From an uncultured Bacteroidota bacterium (lineage in GTDB: Bacteria > Bacteroidota > Bacteroidia > Chitinophagales > Saprospiraceae), in NCBI GenBank assembly GCA_937870795.1, contig CALMWS010000375.1:1-33381 (forward strand): a stretch of 33,381 nucleotides of DNA, in the 5' to 3' direction. The number at the start of each line of letters is the position of its first letter. The first letter of the stretch is position 1. The notes under the pieces were generated by a model. That model was not told the DNA's origin, searched no databases, and was given only the letters and a program-made list of their open reading frames with translations. This document shows positions 7,213 to 15,656 of the stretch, one piece after another. Both the position numbers and the translations under genes were made by a program.

Positions 7213-8109
7213 CTAATTTACACTCCTAAATTCATTGGGGGTTTTTCCGACGTGTTGTTTGAAAAGTTTGGTGAAATGAGAGGGGTATTTGAAGCCCAGG
7301 GAATAGGCGATTTCGCTGATGGATTGTGAAGGGTCAGCTAATTTGATGCGGGCCAGTTGGATGAGTTTTTTATGTATGAATTCCTGTGCTGTGATACCGG
7401 TTTCCTTTTTTAATAAGTCACTGAAATAATTTGTGGAAAGGTGGAGGCGGCTAGCACAATACTTAACTGTGGGCATGCCGGACTGCAGGATTAACTCCGA
7501 AGTAAAGTATTCATTTAATAGGTTTTCAAACTGGGTAAGGATATCTGTGTTTAAGCTCTTTCGCATGATGAATTGCCTTTCATAAAAGCGAATACAATAA
7601 TTGAGCAACAATTCGATGTAACTTAAAATTAGGGTTTTGCTGTGAGCATCTGTGTTTTGTTTGAGTTCGTCTACTATCTTTTTGAAACAATCGACGATGA
7701 TGTGTTTTTCTCTTTCCGAAACGTGGAGGGCTTCATTGAGATCGTAGGAAAAGAAACTGTATTTTGACAAGTTATTAAAGAGGTTGCTGGATGCGATAAA
7801 ATCGGGATGGAAAGCCAAGGCCCAGCCATTGGGTTGGATGGGGGTTGTGCCGGGCTCAAGGCCAAATGTCTGGCCGGGACCAATGAACACCAAACTTTCT
7901 TCCTGATGATCGTATTTGCTTTTTCCGTATTTGAAAGATTCACATCTCACATCTTTAAAGAATACGATGTACAAATCCGACAAATAGATGCCGGGAACGA
8001 CGGGTTTCGATTTTGTCTGATCCAATATCGTTACCATTGGGTGAAGCGTTTTCTGACCTCGGATGGTATTGAATTGGTAAACACTTTCTAGTCGTACTAT
8101 CTGTGCCAT
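7213..8109 (-). CDS. AraC-family transcriptional regulator
   Basis: The 298-residue protein has a C-terminal AraC/XylS DNA-binding domain of about 100 residues with two helix-turn-helix units. The first is around VKYCASRLHLSTNYFSDLLK. The second ends with the family signature ISEIAYSLGF..PSHFTKLFK..VGKTPNEFR. The N-terminal ~180 residues have the cupin-like effector domain layout common in Bacteroidota members (for example GPGQTFGLEPG). It is transcribed away from the probable outer-membrane protein gene at 8251, with about 140 bp between the starts. Regulation of that neighbour and of itself is therefore a reasonable inference. No ligand can be predicted. Confidence 0.92.
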   Translation of the reverse strand: MAQIVRLESVYQFNTIRGQKTLHPMVTILDQTKSKPVVPGIYLSDLYIVFFKDVRCESFKYGKSKYDHQEESLVFIGPGQTFGLEPGTTPIQPNGWALAFHPDFIASSNLFNNLSKYSFFSYDLNEALHVSEREKHIIVDCFKKIVDELKQNTDAHSKTLILSYIELLLNYCIRFYERQFIMRKSLNTDILTQFENLLNEYFTSELILQSGMPTVKYCASRLHLSTNYFSDLLKKETGITAQEFIHKKLIQLARIKLADPSQSISEIAYSLGFKYPSHFTKLFKQHVGKTPNEFRSVN

Positions 8110-8125
8110 GACAATGTTGTTTTGC

Positions 8126-8133
8126 CAAAATTA
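8126..8133 (-). promoter_or_regulatory. Candidate -7 promoter box of the AraC-family gene
   Basis: On the minus strand TAATTTTG matches TAnnTTTG and lies 17 bases before the ATG at 8109. No clear -33 TTTG box is visible. The divergent gene at 8251 has only a weak -7-like sequence (CACTTTTGC, 8231-8239). Confidence 0.4.
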
Positions 8134-8250
8134 ATGGAACCGGACGATATCTGTGGAAAACCAACTAAAAAACAGTAATATTTATAAGTAATTCCCTCAG
8201 ATGTATAAGTGGGCCTCAAGCCATTGTACCACTTTTGCACAAAAAATAGT

Positions 8251-9012
8251 ATGATGAGGGCCATTGGGTTTATATTGGGGTTGATTTTAAACTATTCCTT
8301 TTGTATAGCACAAGCCGCGGATACCATGCAATCTCCTGTTGTGTTTTCCGGGGTTATTACTGCAACCAATAACGGTATATCCCTATTGCCCAATTTTTCG
8401 CTCAACAAGCCTGCTGTACTTTTTGATTTATCGGTCAGTAAAAATCGGGTGAGTTTTGATCCCATGCTGCGGTTTGGCATCAACGGCAAGCCATGGTCTT
8501 TTATTTTTTGGTGGAGGTACAAGGCGATCTCTACTCCCAAATTTTCGTTGAGTTGTGGAGCACATCCTTCTTTTTTATTCCGAAGTGAAGTCACAAATCC
8601 ATCCAACCCGGCAAACGAAACACTAGTAGCACAAAGGTATTTTGCGTGGGAAATAGCACCGCAATTTTATATAAACCCACACATCTCTGCTGGTTTATAC
8701 TACCTCGGGTCTCATGGTCTAAGCCCCAATTTAATACAATACACCCATTTTCTGGCGTTGCGCAGTAGCATATCGAATATCAGCCTGGGAGGTGGAATAA
8801 AATTCACCTTAATGCCCCAAGTGTATTATTTGAAGATGGATCGATTGACCGGCAATTATATGACAATCTCACTTGCCATAATTAAGAGCAATTTTCCATT
8901 GACATTGTCCACAACTTTGAATAAAGCAATAAAAACTGATTTAACGGGTACAGATTTTGTGTGGAATGTGGGGGTTAATTATAATTTTAAACTTAAGTAT
9001 ATTCGCCATTAA
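8251..9012 (+). CDS. Probable outer-membrane beta-barrel protein
   Basis: The 253-residue protein starts at the ATG directly before a signal peptide (MMRAIGFILGLILNYSF, then CIAQ). An ATG 42 bases upstream would put a charged, non-signal stretch first, so I prefer 8251. The mature part alternates short amphipathic strands rich in Tyr, Trp and Phe (for example KPWSFIFWWRYK), with strands of the type VGVNYNFKLKY at the C-terminus. That fits a small outer-membrane barrel. The family is not named with certainty. It is divergent from the AraC-type regulator and converges on 9034, with only 21 bases between the stops. Substrate or role is unknown. Confidence 0.6.
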   Translation: MMRAIGFILGLILNYSFCIAQAADTMQSPVVFSGVITATNNGISLLPNFSLNKPAVLFDLSVSKNRVSFDPMLRFGINGKPWSFIFWWRYKAISTPKFSLSCGAHPSFLFRSEVTNPSNPANETLVAQRYFAWEIAPQFYINPHISAGLYYLGSHGLSPNLIQYTHFLALRSSISNISLGGGIKFTLMPQVYYLKMDRLTGNYMTISLAIIKSNFPLTLSTTLNKAIKTDLTGTDFVWNVGVNYNFKLKYIRH

Positions 9013-9033
9013 TTCTATCACCTCAATAAATAA

Positions 9034-12000
9034 CTATTTGGGTTTATGACCAAACGTTTTAATGATGTCTTTGACGACGGCAGTGACGTCTTTTCCTCCT
9101 GTTTCTAACATAATTTCGCGGTTGGCTTCCATGATTTTTATGGCGTTGTTTTCTTCTGTGCCGATTTTTTTAAGTTTTGACAGCATGCTTTCCCAATACT
9201 TGATTTTTTCCTGAATATTTTTCTGTTGTTGGCTGCCTTTGGGTGCTTTATCAAAATCGCTTTGGAGTTTTTTTAGAAGGAAATTTTCAATCTCTTTGGA
9301 TGATTCTCTGCATAAAGCCTGGATTTTATTGGCATTGGTGAGCATTTTGTTGTTGGTGATACCTGTCATCTTTACCTCGAGGACCTTACCTATGCTTGCC
9401 AATTCGCCGGGGGTGAAGGAGGCGATGTTGATGTTGCGGTCCAGCATTCTGGAAGAGGCAAATGCCTCCGGGTGGCGGGAGGTTACAAGGTTCATGTCGG
9501 ATAACTTCGCACTAATGCCAAATAACTTATAGTATTCATCGTTCATGGCTTTTTGGGCATCATTCATAAAGGCTTCCTTATCAGAGATGATGCCTCCCTT
9601 TTTGTAAAAAAACAAAGGTTCATTTTTACTGCCTCTGATGACAGGACCCAGGTCAAGATCCATGCTGGAAGTGCCACCACTGTTGTGATTTCTGAACTGA
9701 ATAAACTCAATGTCTTTCATCACATATCCTTTGCTTTCCAGGGTTTTGATAATACCCGCAATCATTTCATTGTAGTTTTTCTGAACCCGTCTGTCGAATT
9801 TTGACCTCGTCAATGGATCCTGGATGTATTTTAACGACCACTTTGCATCATAAGAAGAATTCAAACCGGCAGCTAGTTTTTGTAGTTCTATTTCTTTTTT
9901 AAGAATTGCTGGTCCATTTAAAACCGGGTCTTTACCTTTTAACACTGCGAGCTCACTTTCCAGTTTTTTAAAAGTCGCTATTTCATCCTCGGTATTCAAA
10001 CTTTTTTGTTTGGTCCGCAATGCATCCAGCATACTTTTGGATCGTTCGGCCGGAGATGGAACGATGGGCTTAAACAAGATGCTTTCTTTACCAAAGGCAA
10101 CAAAACTGCCTTTCACTGCCAGTTTGGTTCCAAGTTCAAATGCCTTGCCCATAAGGTAGCCCGTACCTGCATTTTTAATTCCATTCCAGAGTTTATCGCC
10201 CGCATCAGCACTTCCCGCATTCTGATAACCGTCTACAAATTGCACTGTGGCATTGCCTACAGGAGACCAATAGGATACGGCTTGATTAATACCTTCTTTG
10301 GGGCCACCTGCCACCAACCCCGTTGTGCCCCCATAGACGGCTCCAAGCATTTTGGTGCCATATAGGGTCATAGCGGTACCCGCACCATAGGTCTCTGCAA
10401 GCGCTACAGGAGCAAAACCAGTTGAAATGGCGCCCACTGCCATAATGGCCATATCGCTGTAAAATTTATTTTCTTCTGCGTTTACCTCTGCTTCTTTGGC
10501 CATGGCATGGTCATATTCGGCATAGCCCTGCACCTGTTCGTTGATGGCTGATGCTATTTTTTTTGCCTTATCAAGATCACCAGATCCAATCACCCGGGCA
10601 TCGAGGTTTTTAAGCACCCTGGTCCTTGTTTCATTTCTCAATTCCTCGGGCAATAATTGTAACTGCCTTTCAATGCGTTCAGAGATTCTTCGCGTAGCAT
10701 CCATTCGTGAAGCGTTTTCCCGAATGTTTTGTATAAATTGATTTCTGGCCACGTCGTCAAACACCGTTCGGTTGTGTACCAACTGTCCTGACTTGTAAGA
10801 GTCAACCAAATCTTGTTCGGCCTGCAAATTGGCCTCTTTGTTTATGATGTTCCGTTCAATCGTTTTAAGCCTGTCTTCCTGGGCTTTATACTCCTGTGGT
10901 GTTTTTGCCTTTTGCATCAGATCAATAATGACACTCCTTTCAATCACATCTTTATCAATGTCACTCCTGATCAAAGTAAGCAGTTCAGAGTGGTAATCTA
11001 TCGCCTCCTGTCTATTCTGAGCTTCTATTTCATCGTCCGTCACTTTGGGTTTTGATTCCCTGGCATCTGCAGTCGGTGTTGGTGTATTGGATTCATTTTG
11101 CCCGGCCATTTTTCTATTAATCAGCTCTCTAAAAAAAATTAACCTTTCATCGCCACCGGGGGCAGCAATCCATTTTGTCAATGAGAGGGGCAAATCATTC
11201 ATCCACTGGCTGGCGACTTCATGGAATAGTGGTATCATTTTTTGTTTATACCTCAATCTTTTAATTACCGACTTGCAACTTTCCTTTTGACGCTCAATAC
11301 TTTCATACTCCTCTCTGTTATTAAATGCATCAATTGATTTCAACTGCTTTTCCCAGGCATCCACTTTACTGCTTAATTCGACCACACGGGCTTCATCAAG
11401 TCCGGTTCCCGGCAATAATACCTTTGCTGTTGCCCTTATAAAATAATAATATATACCATCGATGGTGAGTTGTAAAGTGTTTTTATCCTGAGAAAGTGAT
11501 TTCTCCAAATCCAAAGAAGAAAACTCAGCAATGAGTGGTTGGTTGCAATCGCAGTACCTGAATTTACCCATTTGATTCCTTGGCTCTTCTGTCAGCATAT
11601 ATGCTTCAATACTACAAATCAGATTTTTAGAAAATGGATTCTCCATCGGCATTTCATAAACCAACATACATTCGGCTTGTCTTTCGTAAAACTCTATGTC
11701 TTTATACCCTTCCGAATAGCCGATCCAAATTCCGGTGAGTTCACTGGTACAAGCCTGGTCCTCGGCAGCCATCATTTTGTTGTATCGTTTTCTGGCTTCA
11801 CATTTTGACTCATTGGGATTAGGTGGATTGCCCAGTTTTTCTATTTTTCCAGCTAAAACTCTCATTCGATCTTCAAGAGACTGCAATGGCAGACTACTGA
11901 TTTTTGCTTCTGCCATAATGGACTCCCAGGCGACTTTTTCATTAGCCTCCACTGCATAAGAAGCATCCAAAAGCAAAAGTTGCAAATCTGACACAATCCT

Positions 12001-12180
12001 GGCATAGGATTCTCTTAACGATAAAAACTGTAAAACAAGTGGGTTAAGTTGATTTAAGTAGTCAATAACTTTTTGATCCGGATAATCAAAAAGTGGGGTC
12101 CACACCGTTTCAAACTGTTTGTACTCTTTATCCGGCATGGGTCCGTATAAAATTCTTAATAATTCAAATGAAGAAGACAC
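9034..12180 (-). CDS. Large alpha-helical protein, distal part of an amber-interrupted gene
   Basis: From a GTG at 12180 this encodes 1048 residues. The frame is actually open up to 12288, 36 codons further, where it meets the TAG that ends the previous ORF in the same frame. There is no ATG in those 36 codons and no signal peptide, so this looks like the distal part of one exported protein. Residues ~1-560 are mostly charged helices with coiled-coil character. Residues ~580-690 are rich in Gly/Ala and hydrophobic (MAIMAVGAISTGF, then GAVYGGTTGLVAGG), like membrane-interacting pre-toxin regions. Around residue 840 a GGTSSMDLDLG segment resembles the DxD loop of nucleotidyltransferase-fold domains. 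No family was recognised. A toxin-like role is speculation. Confidence 0.7.
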   Translation of the reverse strand: MSSSFELLRILYGPMPDKEYKQFETVWTPLFDYPDQKVIDYLNQLNPLVLQFLSLRESYARIVSDLQLLLLDASYAVEANEKVAWESIMAEAKISSLPLQSLEDRMRVLAGKIEKLGNPPNPNESKCEARKRYNKMMAAEDQACTSELTGIWIGYSEGYKDIEFYERQAECMLVYEMPMENPFSKNLICSIEAYMLTEEPRNQMGKFRYCDCNQPLIAEFSSLDLEKSLSQDKNTLQLTIDGIYYYFIRATAKVLLPGTGLDEARVVELSSKVDAWEKQLKSIDAFNNREEYESIERQKESCKSVIKRLRYKQKMIPLFHEVASQWMNDLPLSLTKWIAAPGGDERLIFFRELINRKMAGQNESNTPTPTADARESKPKVTDDEIEAQNRQEAIDYHSELLTLIRSDIDKDVIERSVIIDLMQKAKTPQEYKAQEDRLKTIERNIINKEANLQAEQDLVDSYKSGQLVHNRTVFDDVARNQFIQNIRENASRMDATRRISERIERQLQLLPEELRNETRTRVLKNLDARVIGSGDLDKAKKIASAINEQVQGYAEYDHAMAKEAEVNAEENKFYSDMAIMAVGAISTGFAPVALAETYGAGTAMTLYGTKMLGAVYGGTTGLVAGGPKEGINQAVSYWSPVGNATVQFVDGYQNAGSADAGDKLWNGIKNAGTGYLMGKAFELGTKLAVKGSFVAFGKESILFKPIVPSPAERSKSMLDALRTKQKSLNTEDEIATFKKLESELAVLKGKDPVLNGPAILKKEIELQKLAAGLNSSYDAKWSLKYIQDPLTRSKFDRRVQKNYNEMIAGIIKTLESKGYVMKDIEFIQFRNHNSGGTSSMDLDLGPVIRGSKNEPLFFYKKGGIISDKEAFMNDAQKAMNDEYYKLFGISAKLSDMNLVTSRHPEAFASSRMLDRNINIASFTPGELASIGKVLEVKMTGITNNKMLTNANKIQALCRESSKEIENFLLKKLQSDFDKAPKGSQQQKNIQEKIKYWESMLSKLKKIGTEENNAIKIMEANREIMLETGGKDVTAVVKDIIKTFGHKPK

Positions 12181-12288
12181 CGCAGAATTGTATGCCAGAT
12201 TAGATAGGTCTTTGAAATCAGGAATGATAGGTATAGACAGATCATTCCCTCCTGGTACCGGTTCTGTACCTTTAATAGCTCCTTCTTC

Positions 12289-13122
12289 CTACCAGGGAGC
12301 TCCGGTTGTTTGAGTCAGGTTTTGACATGGCTCATTGATCTCAAACTTTAATGTGGGTATCTTACCTTTTATTATTTCATCTGCGGGCGACAAGTTGATG
12401 TCATTTGTTGGCAGGATCTGCTCCTTTTTGCCTTTGGCTGATTCCGGTTTTGTTTCCTTTATGTTTGATTCTACTGTCGGATTGCTATTTGTTTTCACCT
12501 TTTTAAATGAAGACAAATCGTCCTTCTCTTTGGCTCCATTTTCCTTGTCATCAGGCAGCAGCTTGTCTTTTTTATTCGAGGATGCTACTTCAATGGCTGA
12601 GATGGGTTGAAGAGATAAAAACGAAAGAAATTTCATTGATTCCTCAGAAGGTTCATTGCCCGATTTTTTTTCAATTACCTCAAAATGAAACAACTTTTTA
12701 TCGACAGTCAAATTATAAATAAATTTCACAGTTTGGTCTGAGCGCGATTTAACCTTCATAAAATGGGCACCTTTCTGTGCCAATAATTTGATCGGCACCA
12801 TCTGTTTTCTAAGCTCTACAAATTCCTGGGTTTTTCTAAGTTCATTGATAAAGAACAATATTTGTTGATTGAACTCCTGTGCATTTTGAATGCTCGTCTG
12901 TTCCTTTTTTATCTTTACTAAGGCGCCACTACCTTTATTTTCAAAAACAAAAAAGTCATTGCTCGCCGTTGAAGCAGGCACCCATTCACCGTAATTCTGA
13001 ACATAAAATACACCATATTTTTCACACACGCTGATGAGGGTATCCTGTGCCTTCAGATGGAAGACAACAAAAGTGAAGAGCACAATCACCTTGCTCCTCG
13101 ATAAAAAGAAATTGATTTTCAT
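12289..13122 (-). CDS. Exported protein, proximal part of an amber-interrupted gene
   Basis: The ATG at 13122 gives a clear signal peptide (MKINFFLSRSKVIVLFTF, then HLKAQ). An earlier in-frame ATG at 13230 would add a 36-residue non-signal extension overlapping the upstream gene, so I reject it. After the signal peptide lies an alpha/beta domain (about 25-180) containing FFVFENKGSGALVKIKKE, loosely like PsbP/DcrB-type domains (weak). A Lys/Glu/Ser-rich linker follows, up to TTGAPW and a TAG at 12289-12291. The reading frame continues without a break for 1084 more codons. The products of 12289-13122 and 9034-12288 would together be ~1,361 residues plus the amber. A nonsense mutation, assembly error or readthrough are the alternatives. 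Confidence 0.7.
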   Translation of the reverse strand: MKINFFLSRSKVIVLFTFVVFHLKAQDTLISVCEKYGVFYVQNYGEWVPASTASNDFFVFENKGSGALVKIKKEQTSIQNAQEFNQQILFFINELRKTQEFVELRKQMVPIKLLAQKGAHFMKVKSRSDQTVKFIYNLTVDKKLFHFEVIEKKSGNEPSEESMKFLSFLSLQPISAIEVASSNKKDKLLPDDKENGAKEKDDLSSFKKVKTNSNPTVESNIKETKPESAKGKKEQILPTNDINLSPADEIIKGKIPTLKFEINEPCQNLTQTTGAPW

Positions 13123-13168
13123 TTTACGGATAATGACAAAGTAGAAATAAAATATAAAACCCTCTTGA

Positions 13169-14137
13169 TTATCTGAAAATCCAAATGATATCATTATAGG
13201 TAGGTTGCTGATTTTTACCCCAGGCAACACCTACATCTCTCCATGCTCTTATTCGAAGTGACTCAAGCATCACCTGATTTTCAAACACTTTTTCAATAAA
13301 CTTCCAGTCCCGGTTCTCATCTTTCAATTCTTTCTCTTCCATGCGGGAGATGAGTTTGAGTGCATCACCATAACAAACAGAACCAGGATCAATTTGTGTG
13401 AGCAGGGCCCCTGCCAACTGTGCTCCTTCTGTATTGGGACGGGCAGCCCAGCAGGAGGAAGCCGCACTGATGAGGATCTGACAATTGTAATCAGCAAATT
13501 CCTTGTAGATGGGTCCCATTTCATCCATTGCTTTCATATAACAATCCTTTGAAACTTCCGGTATACCGGCCAAGGTAGTCATGGCGTCTGCATACTGCCT
13601 CATAGATGCCTGTGCTTTTGCCCTGGCAATGACAAAATCACATCTTGAATTATAATATTCAATAATTTTAACTTTACCTTCTTCCAAAAAAGCATCTACT
13701 TTAGGGTGTTTAAAGTCAATACTCTTAATGGCGTTGGTATAGGCTTTGGTTTGATTGCTGCCTGCACCTTTCACTTCAAAGGAGGTAGAACTCACTGTAA
13801 TTTTATCGATAAAGTCAACAATAAAAAGGGAAACCTCAAACTGATAGGTCTGCCTTACCGGTGCACCTGCTACAATGTCTTCTGCCAGTACATCCATATT
13901 GGCGGTTAGTAAAAATCTGGGACTGGCACCAGCTCCGGCCAAACCCTTTTTGGTGACCGCCTGTGTAAGTTTGCTGGTGAGCGTGCTGCGTGCAGCAGGT
14001 GGTATGTTTTCAACCTGATCGGGTATGAAGACATTGAGGCTAATCCTGTCATAGTCATTAGCCGAAGGCATAGTGTTTTGCCCCATCAGAGGCAAACTCA
14101 ACCAGCAGGCCACCATCCATATTATATATTTTTTCAT
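13169..14137 (-). CDS. Exported protein of an envelope operon (unknown, CsgG/FlgT-like flavour)
   Basis: I start at the ATG at 14137, which gives a signal peptide (MKKYIIWMVACWLSLPLMGQ) and lies 10 bases after the stop of the DUF6175 gene. The start at 14161 would overlap it. The 322-residue protein has an N-terminal domain (about 40-150) with a TSKLTQAVTKKGL helix, strands of the type YQFEVSLFIVDF and a SSTSFEVKGAGSNQTKAYTNAIKSI segment. That order resembles TolB-N/CsgG/FlgT-type envelope domains. The second half is helical with several Cys (DCYMKAM, DYNCQIL, SSCWAA). The family is not recognised with certainty, and the fold statement is inference. It is operonic with the neighbours on both sides. 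Confidence 0.75.
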   Translation of the reverse strand: MKKYIIWMVACWLSLPLMGQNTMPSANDYDRISLNVFIPDQVENIPPAARSTLTSKLTQAVTKKGLAGAGASPRFLLTANMDVLAEDIVAGAPVRQTYQFEVSLFIVDFIDKITVSSTSFEVKGAGSNQTKAYTNAIKSIDFKHPKVDAFLEEGKVKIIEYYNSRCDFVIARAKAQASMRQYADAMTTLAGIPEVSKDCYMKAMDEMGPIYKEFADYNCQILISAASSCWAARPNTEGAQLAGALLTQIDPGSVCYGDALKLISRMEEKELKDENRDWKFIEKVFENQVMLESLRIRAWRDVGVAWGKNQQPTYNDIIWIFR

Positions 14138-14147
14138 GATTTTATTA

Positions 14148-15104
14148 CTATTTTTCTCCAATGATCAGCCATACTTCACCCAAACCCCGGGTATAAATTT
14201 TGCTGACCAGATTAAATGGATTTTTATTCAACATATTTCTCAAATCCCTGAGCCATCTGCGCGTGTCATTGGCTCTGCCTCTATCATCGTATAACGGAAT
14301 TCTGACCTGTTCAAACCTGATAACATTTTGGGTATAGGTAGTGGTGCTGAATCGGCCTTGCACTGTATTTTCACTTATCCAATTCTCAATGATTTCTCCC
14401 AATTCAAGCGATTCATTTTGATAGGTAAATACTTCCTCCAGATCGGCTGGAGAGCCATCAAATACGCGAGCCTGAAAAACAACTTCTCTGCCGTTGGCAA
14501 ATAAATCGTCAAAGTGGGCCTGAAGTCTTGTATTAAAATCATCGATGTGCGCCAAAACCGCTTCTTCCAATAATACCGGTGTTTGGGTCGCAAACGAAGG
14601 TTCGCCAGTGCCTTGTGCGCCGGCAATCTGCTTTTTGGTATAGGCATCCAGGCCCTGGAGCATAAATGTTATAGATCTGCGGGGTCCTTCCTGATTGATT
14701 ACATAAGTCAACTGAATGATGATGTCTGCATTGGCATTTCTTTGCAAAATATCAATTGGACTTTCCACCAGATTGGATCCCGATTTACTACTCATCATAG
14801 ACACCTCTGCACTTTCATTTTCTGTATTTTTAATCGCAGTTTCAAGGTTTACCAATGGAAAGCCCCGATCCGACATCATGGTATTGATTTTACCGATGGT
14901 CATCAGTAAATCCGTTTCATTTTGCAAGGCCATTTTATAATCGGGTATGGTTTTTAGCGTACCCATTTCATCAAAAGTGGTAGTGTATCCATTTTTAATA
15001 CACCAATTATCACTGGGAACCACCATAATGGTAGGTTTTTTGGCTTGGGCGAAAATGCTGACTTGCAGCATCAGTGCCAATACCGTAAAAATTACTTTTT
15101 TCAT
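14148..15104 (-). CDS. DUF6175-family exported protein
   Basis: The 318-residue protein has a signal peptide (MKKVIFTVLALMLQVSIFAQA). The mature part begins KPTIMVVPSDNWCIKNG and continues with a TIGKINTMMSDRGFPLVNLE helix, then ADIIIQLTYVIN, ITFMLQGLDAYTKKQIAGA and GTGEPS. I recognise this as the pattern of the Bacteroidota family DUF6175. The strand order (short N-terminal strand, helix, then 'ADIIIQL...LDAYTKKQIA') also resembles the CsgG/TolB-N fold used in outer-membrane assemblies. It sits between an LPP20-like lipoprotein (stop 15122, 17-base gap) and the 13169 gene, clearly in one operon. Biochemical function is unknown. Confidence 0.8.
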   Translation of the reverse strand: MKKVIFTVLALMLQVSIFAQAKKPTIMVVPSDNWCIKNGYTTTFDEMGTLKTIPDYKMALQNETDLLMTIGKINTMMSDRGFPLVNLETAIKNTENESAEVSMMSSKSGSNLVESPIDILQRNANADIIIQLTYVINQEGPRRSITFMLQGLDAYTKKQIAGAQGTGEPSFATQTPVLLEEAVLAHIDDFNTRLQAHFDDLFANGREVVFQARVFDGSPADLEEVFTYQNESLELGEIIENWISENTVQGRFSTTTYTQNVIRFEQVRIPLYDDRGRANDTRRWLRDLRNMLNKNPFNLVSKIYTRGLGEVWLIIGEK

Positions 15105-15121
15105 CTATATTCTATTTACGA

Positions 15122-15637
15122 TTAGAATCCCTGACCCAATTTTTTAATGATACCTGCAGCCTCCAATTCCTGACGCAAAGCTGCGTGCCTGATGGACATA
15201 ACAGAGCCAACCTTGTATTCTTTACTGGTCATTTTAATCCTGTCAACGGTTCCATCATTCGCCATGGAGACAAAGCTGAGATACCTGCCTCCATCGGTAA
15301 AAAAGGTATTAAAAAAATCGCGGTGCAATTCTTCAGTACCTGGCTGTGTTACCAAAGGTTTGGTCATACACCCTGGTTTACCGGCGTTGATACCTTTAAA
15401 AATTACAGCATGTACGGCATTTTTCCTTGCCTGATACGCTGCTTTTTCCGGGTCGGTGCCAAAACCCCATACCTTTATTAATTGGGTGCCATCCATGCCA
15501 GTGCCCATGCATTCTATTTCATAGTTTCCACTAACGTATCCTGCCATGACAGCCTCCTGATTGACTTTTGATGTTTTGCATGACATTGTCCATACCAACA
15601 AAGAGATTGTTGCAAGAAAACCTAATCCAGATTTCAT
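15122..15637 (-). CDS. LPP20-like lipoprotein
   Basis: The start at 15637 gives a lipoprotein signal peptide, MKSGLGFLATISLLVWTMSC with Cys20 lipidated, and a 171-residue product. The longer frame to 15757 would run into the upstream gene. The mature sequence has YEIECMGTGMDGTQLIKVWG, then FGTDPEKAAYQARKNAVHAV and IFKGINAGKPGC. The 'G.G.D....V.G.G....A..QA..NA' pattern is that of LPP20/FlgP-type lipoproteins and of the similar lipoproteins found beside DUF6175 genes. It is probably anchored at the inner face of the outer membrane. The upstream barrel-gene stop is 19 bases away. Role unknown. Confidence 0.75.
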   Translation of the reverse strand: MKSGLGFLATISLLVWTMSCKTSKVNQEAVMAGYVSGNYEIECMGTGMDGTQLIKVWGFGTDPEKAAYQARKNAVHAVIFKGINAGKPGCMTKPLVTQPGTEELHRDFFNTFFTDGGRYLSFVSMANDGTVDRIKMTSKEYKVGSVMSIRHAALRQELEAAGIIKKLGQGF

Positions 15638-15656
15638 AATAATAATATTTTGAATG

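Noticed and set aside
13123-13230. Longer start of the exported protein gene at 13230
   Set aside because: It would add 36 residues upstream of a perfect signal peptide and overlap the 13169 coding region.
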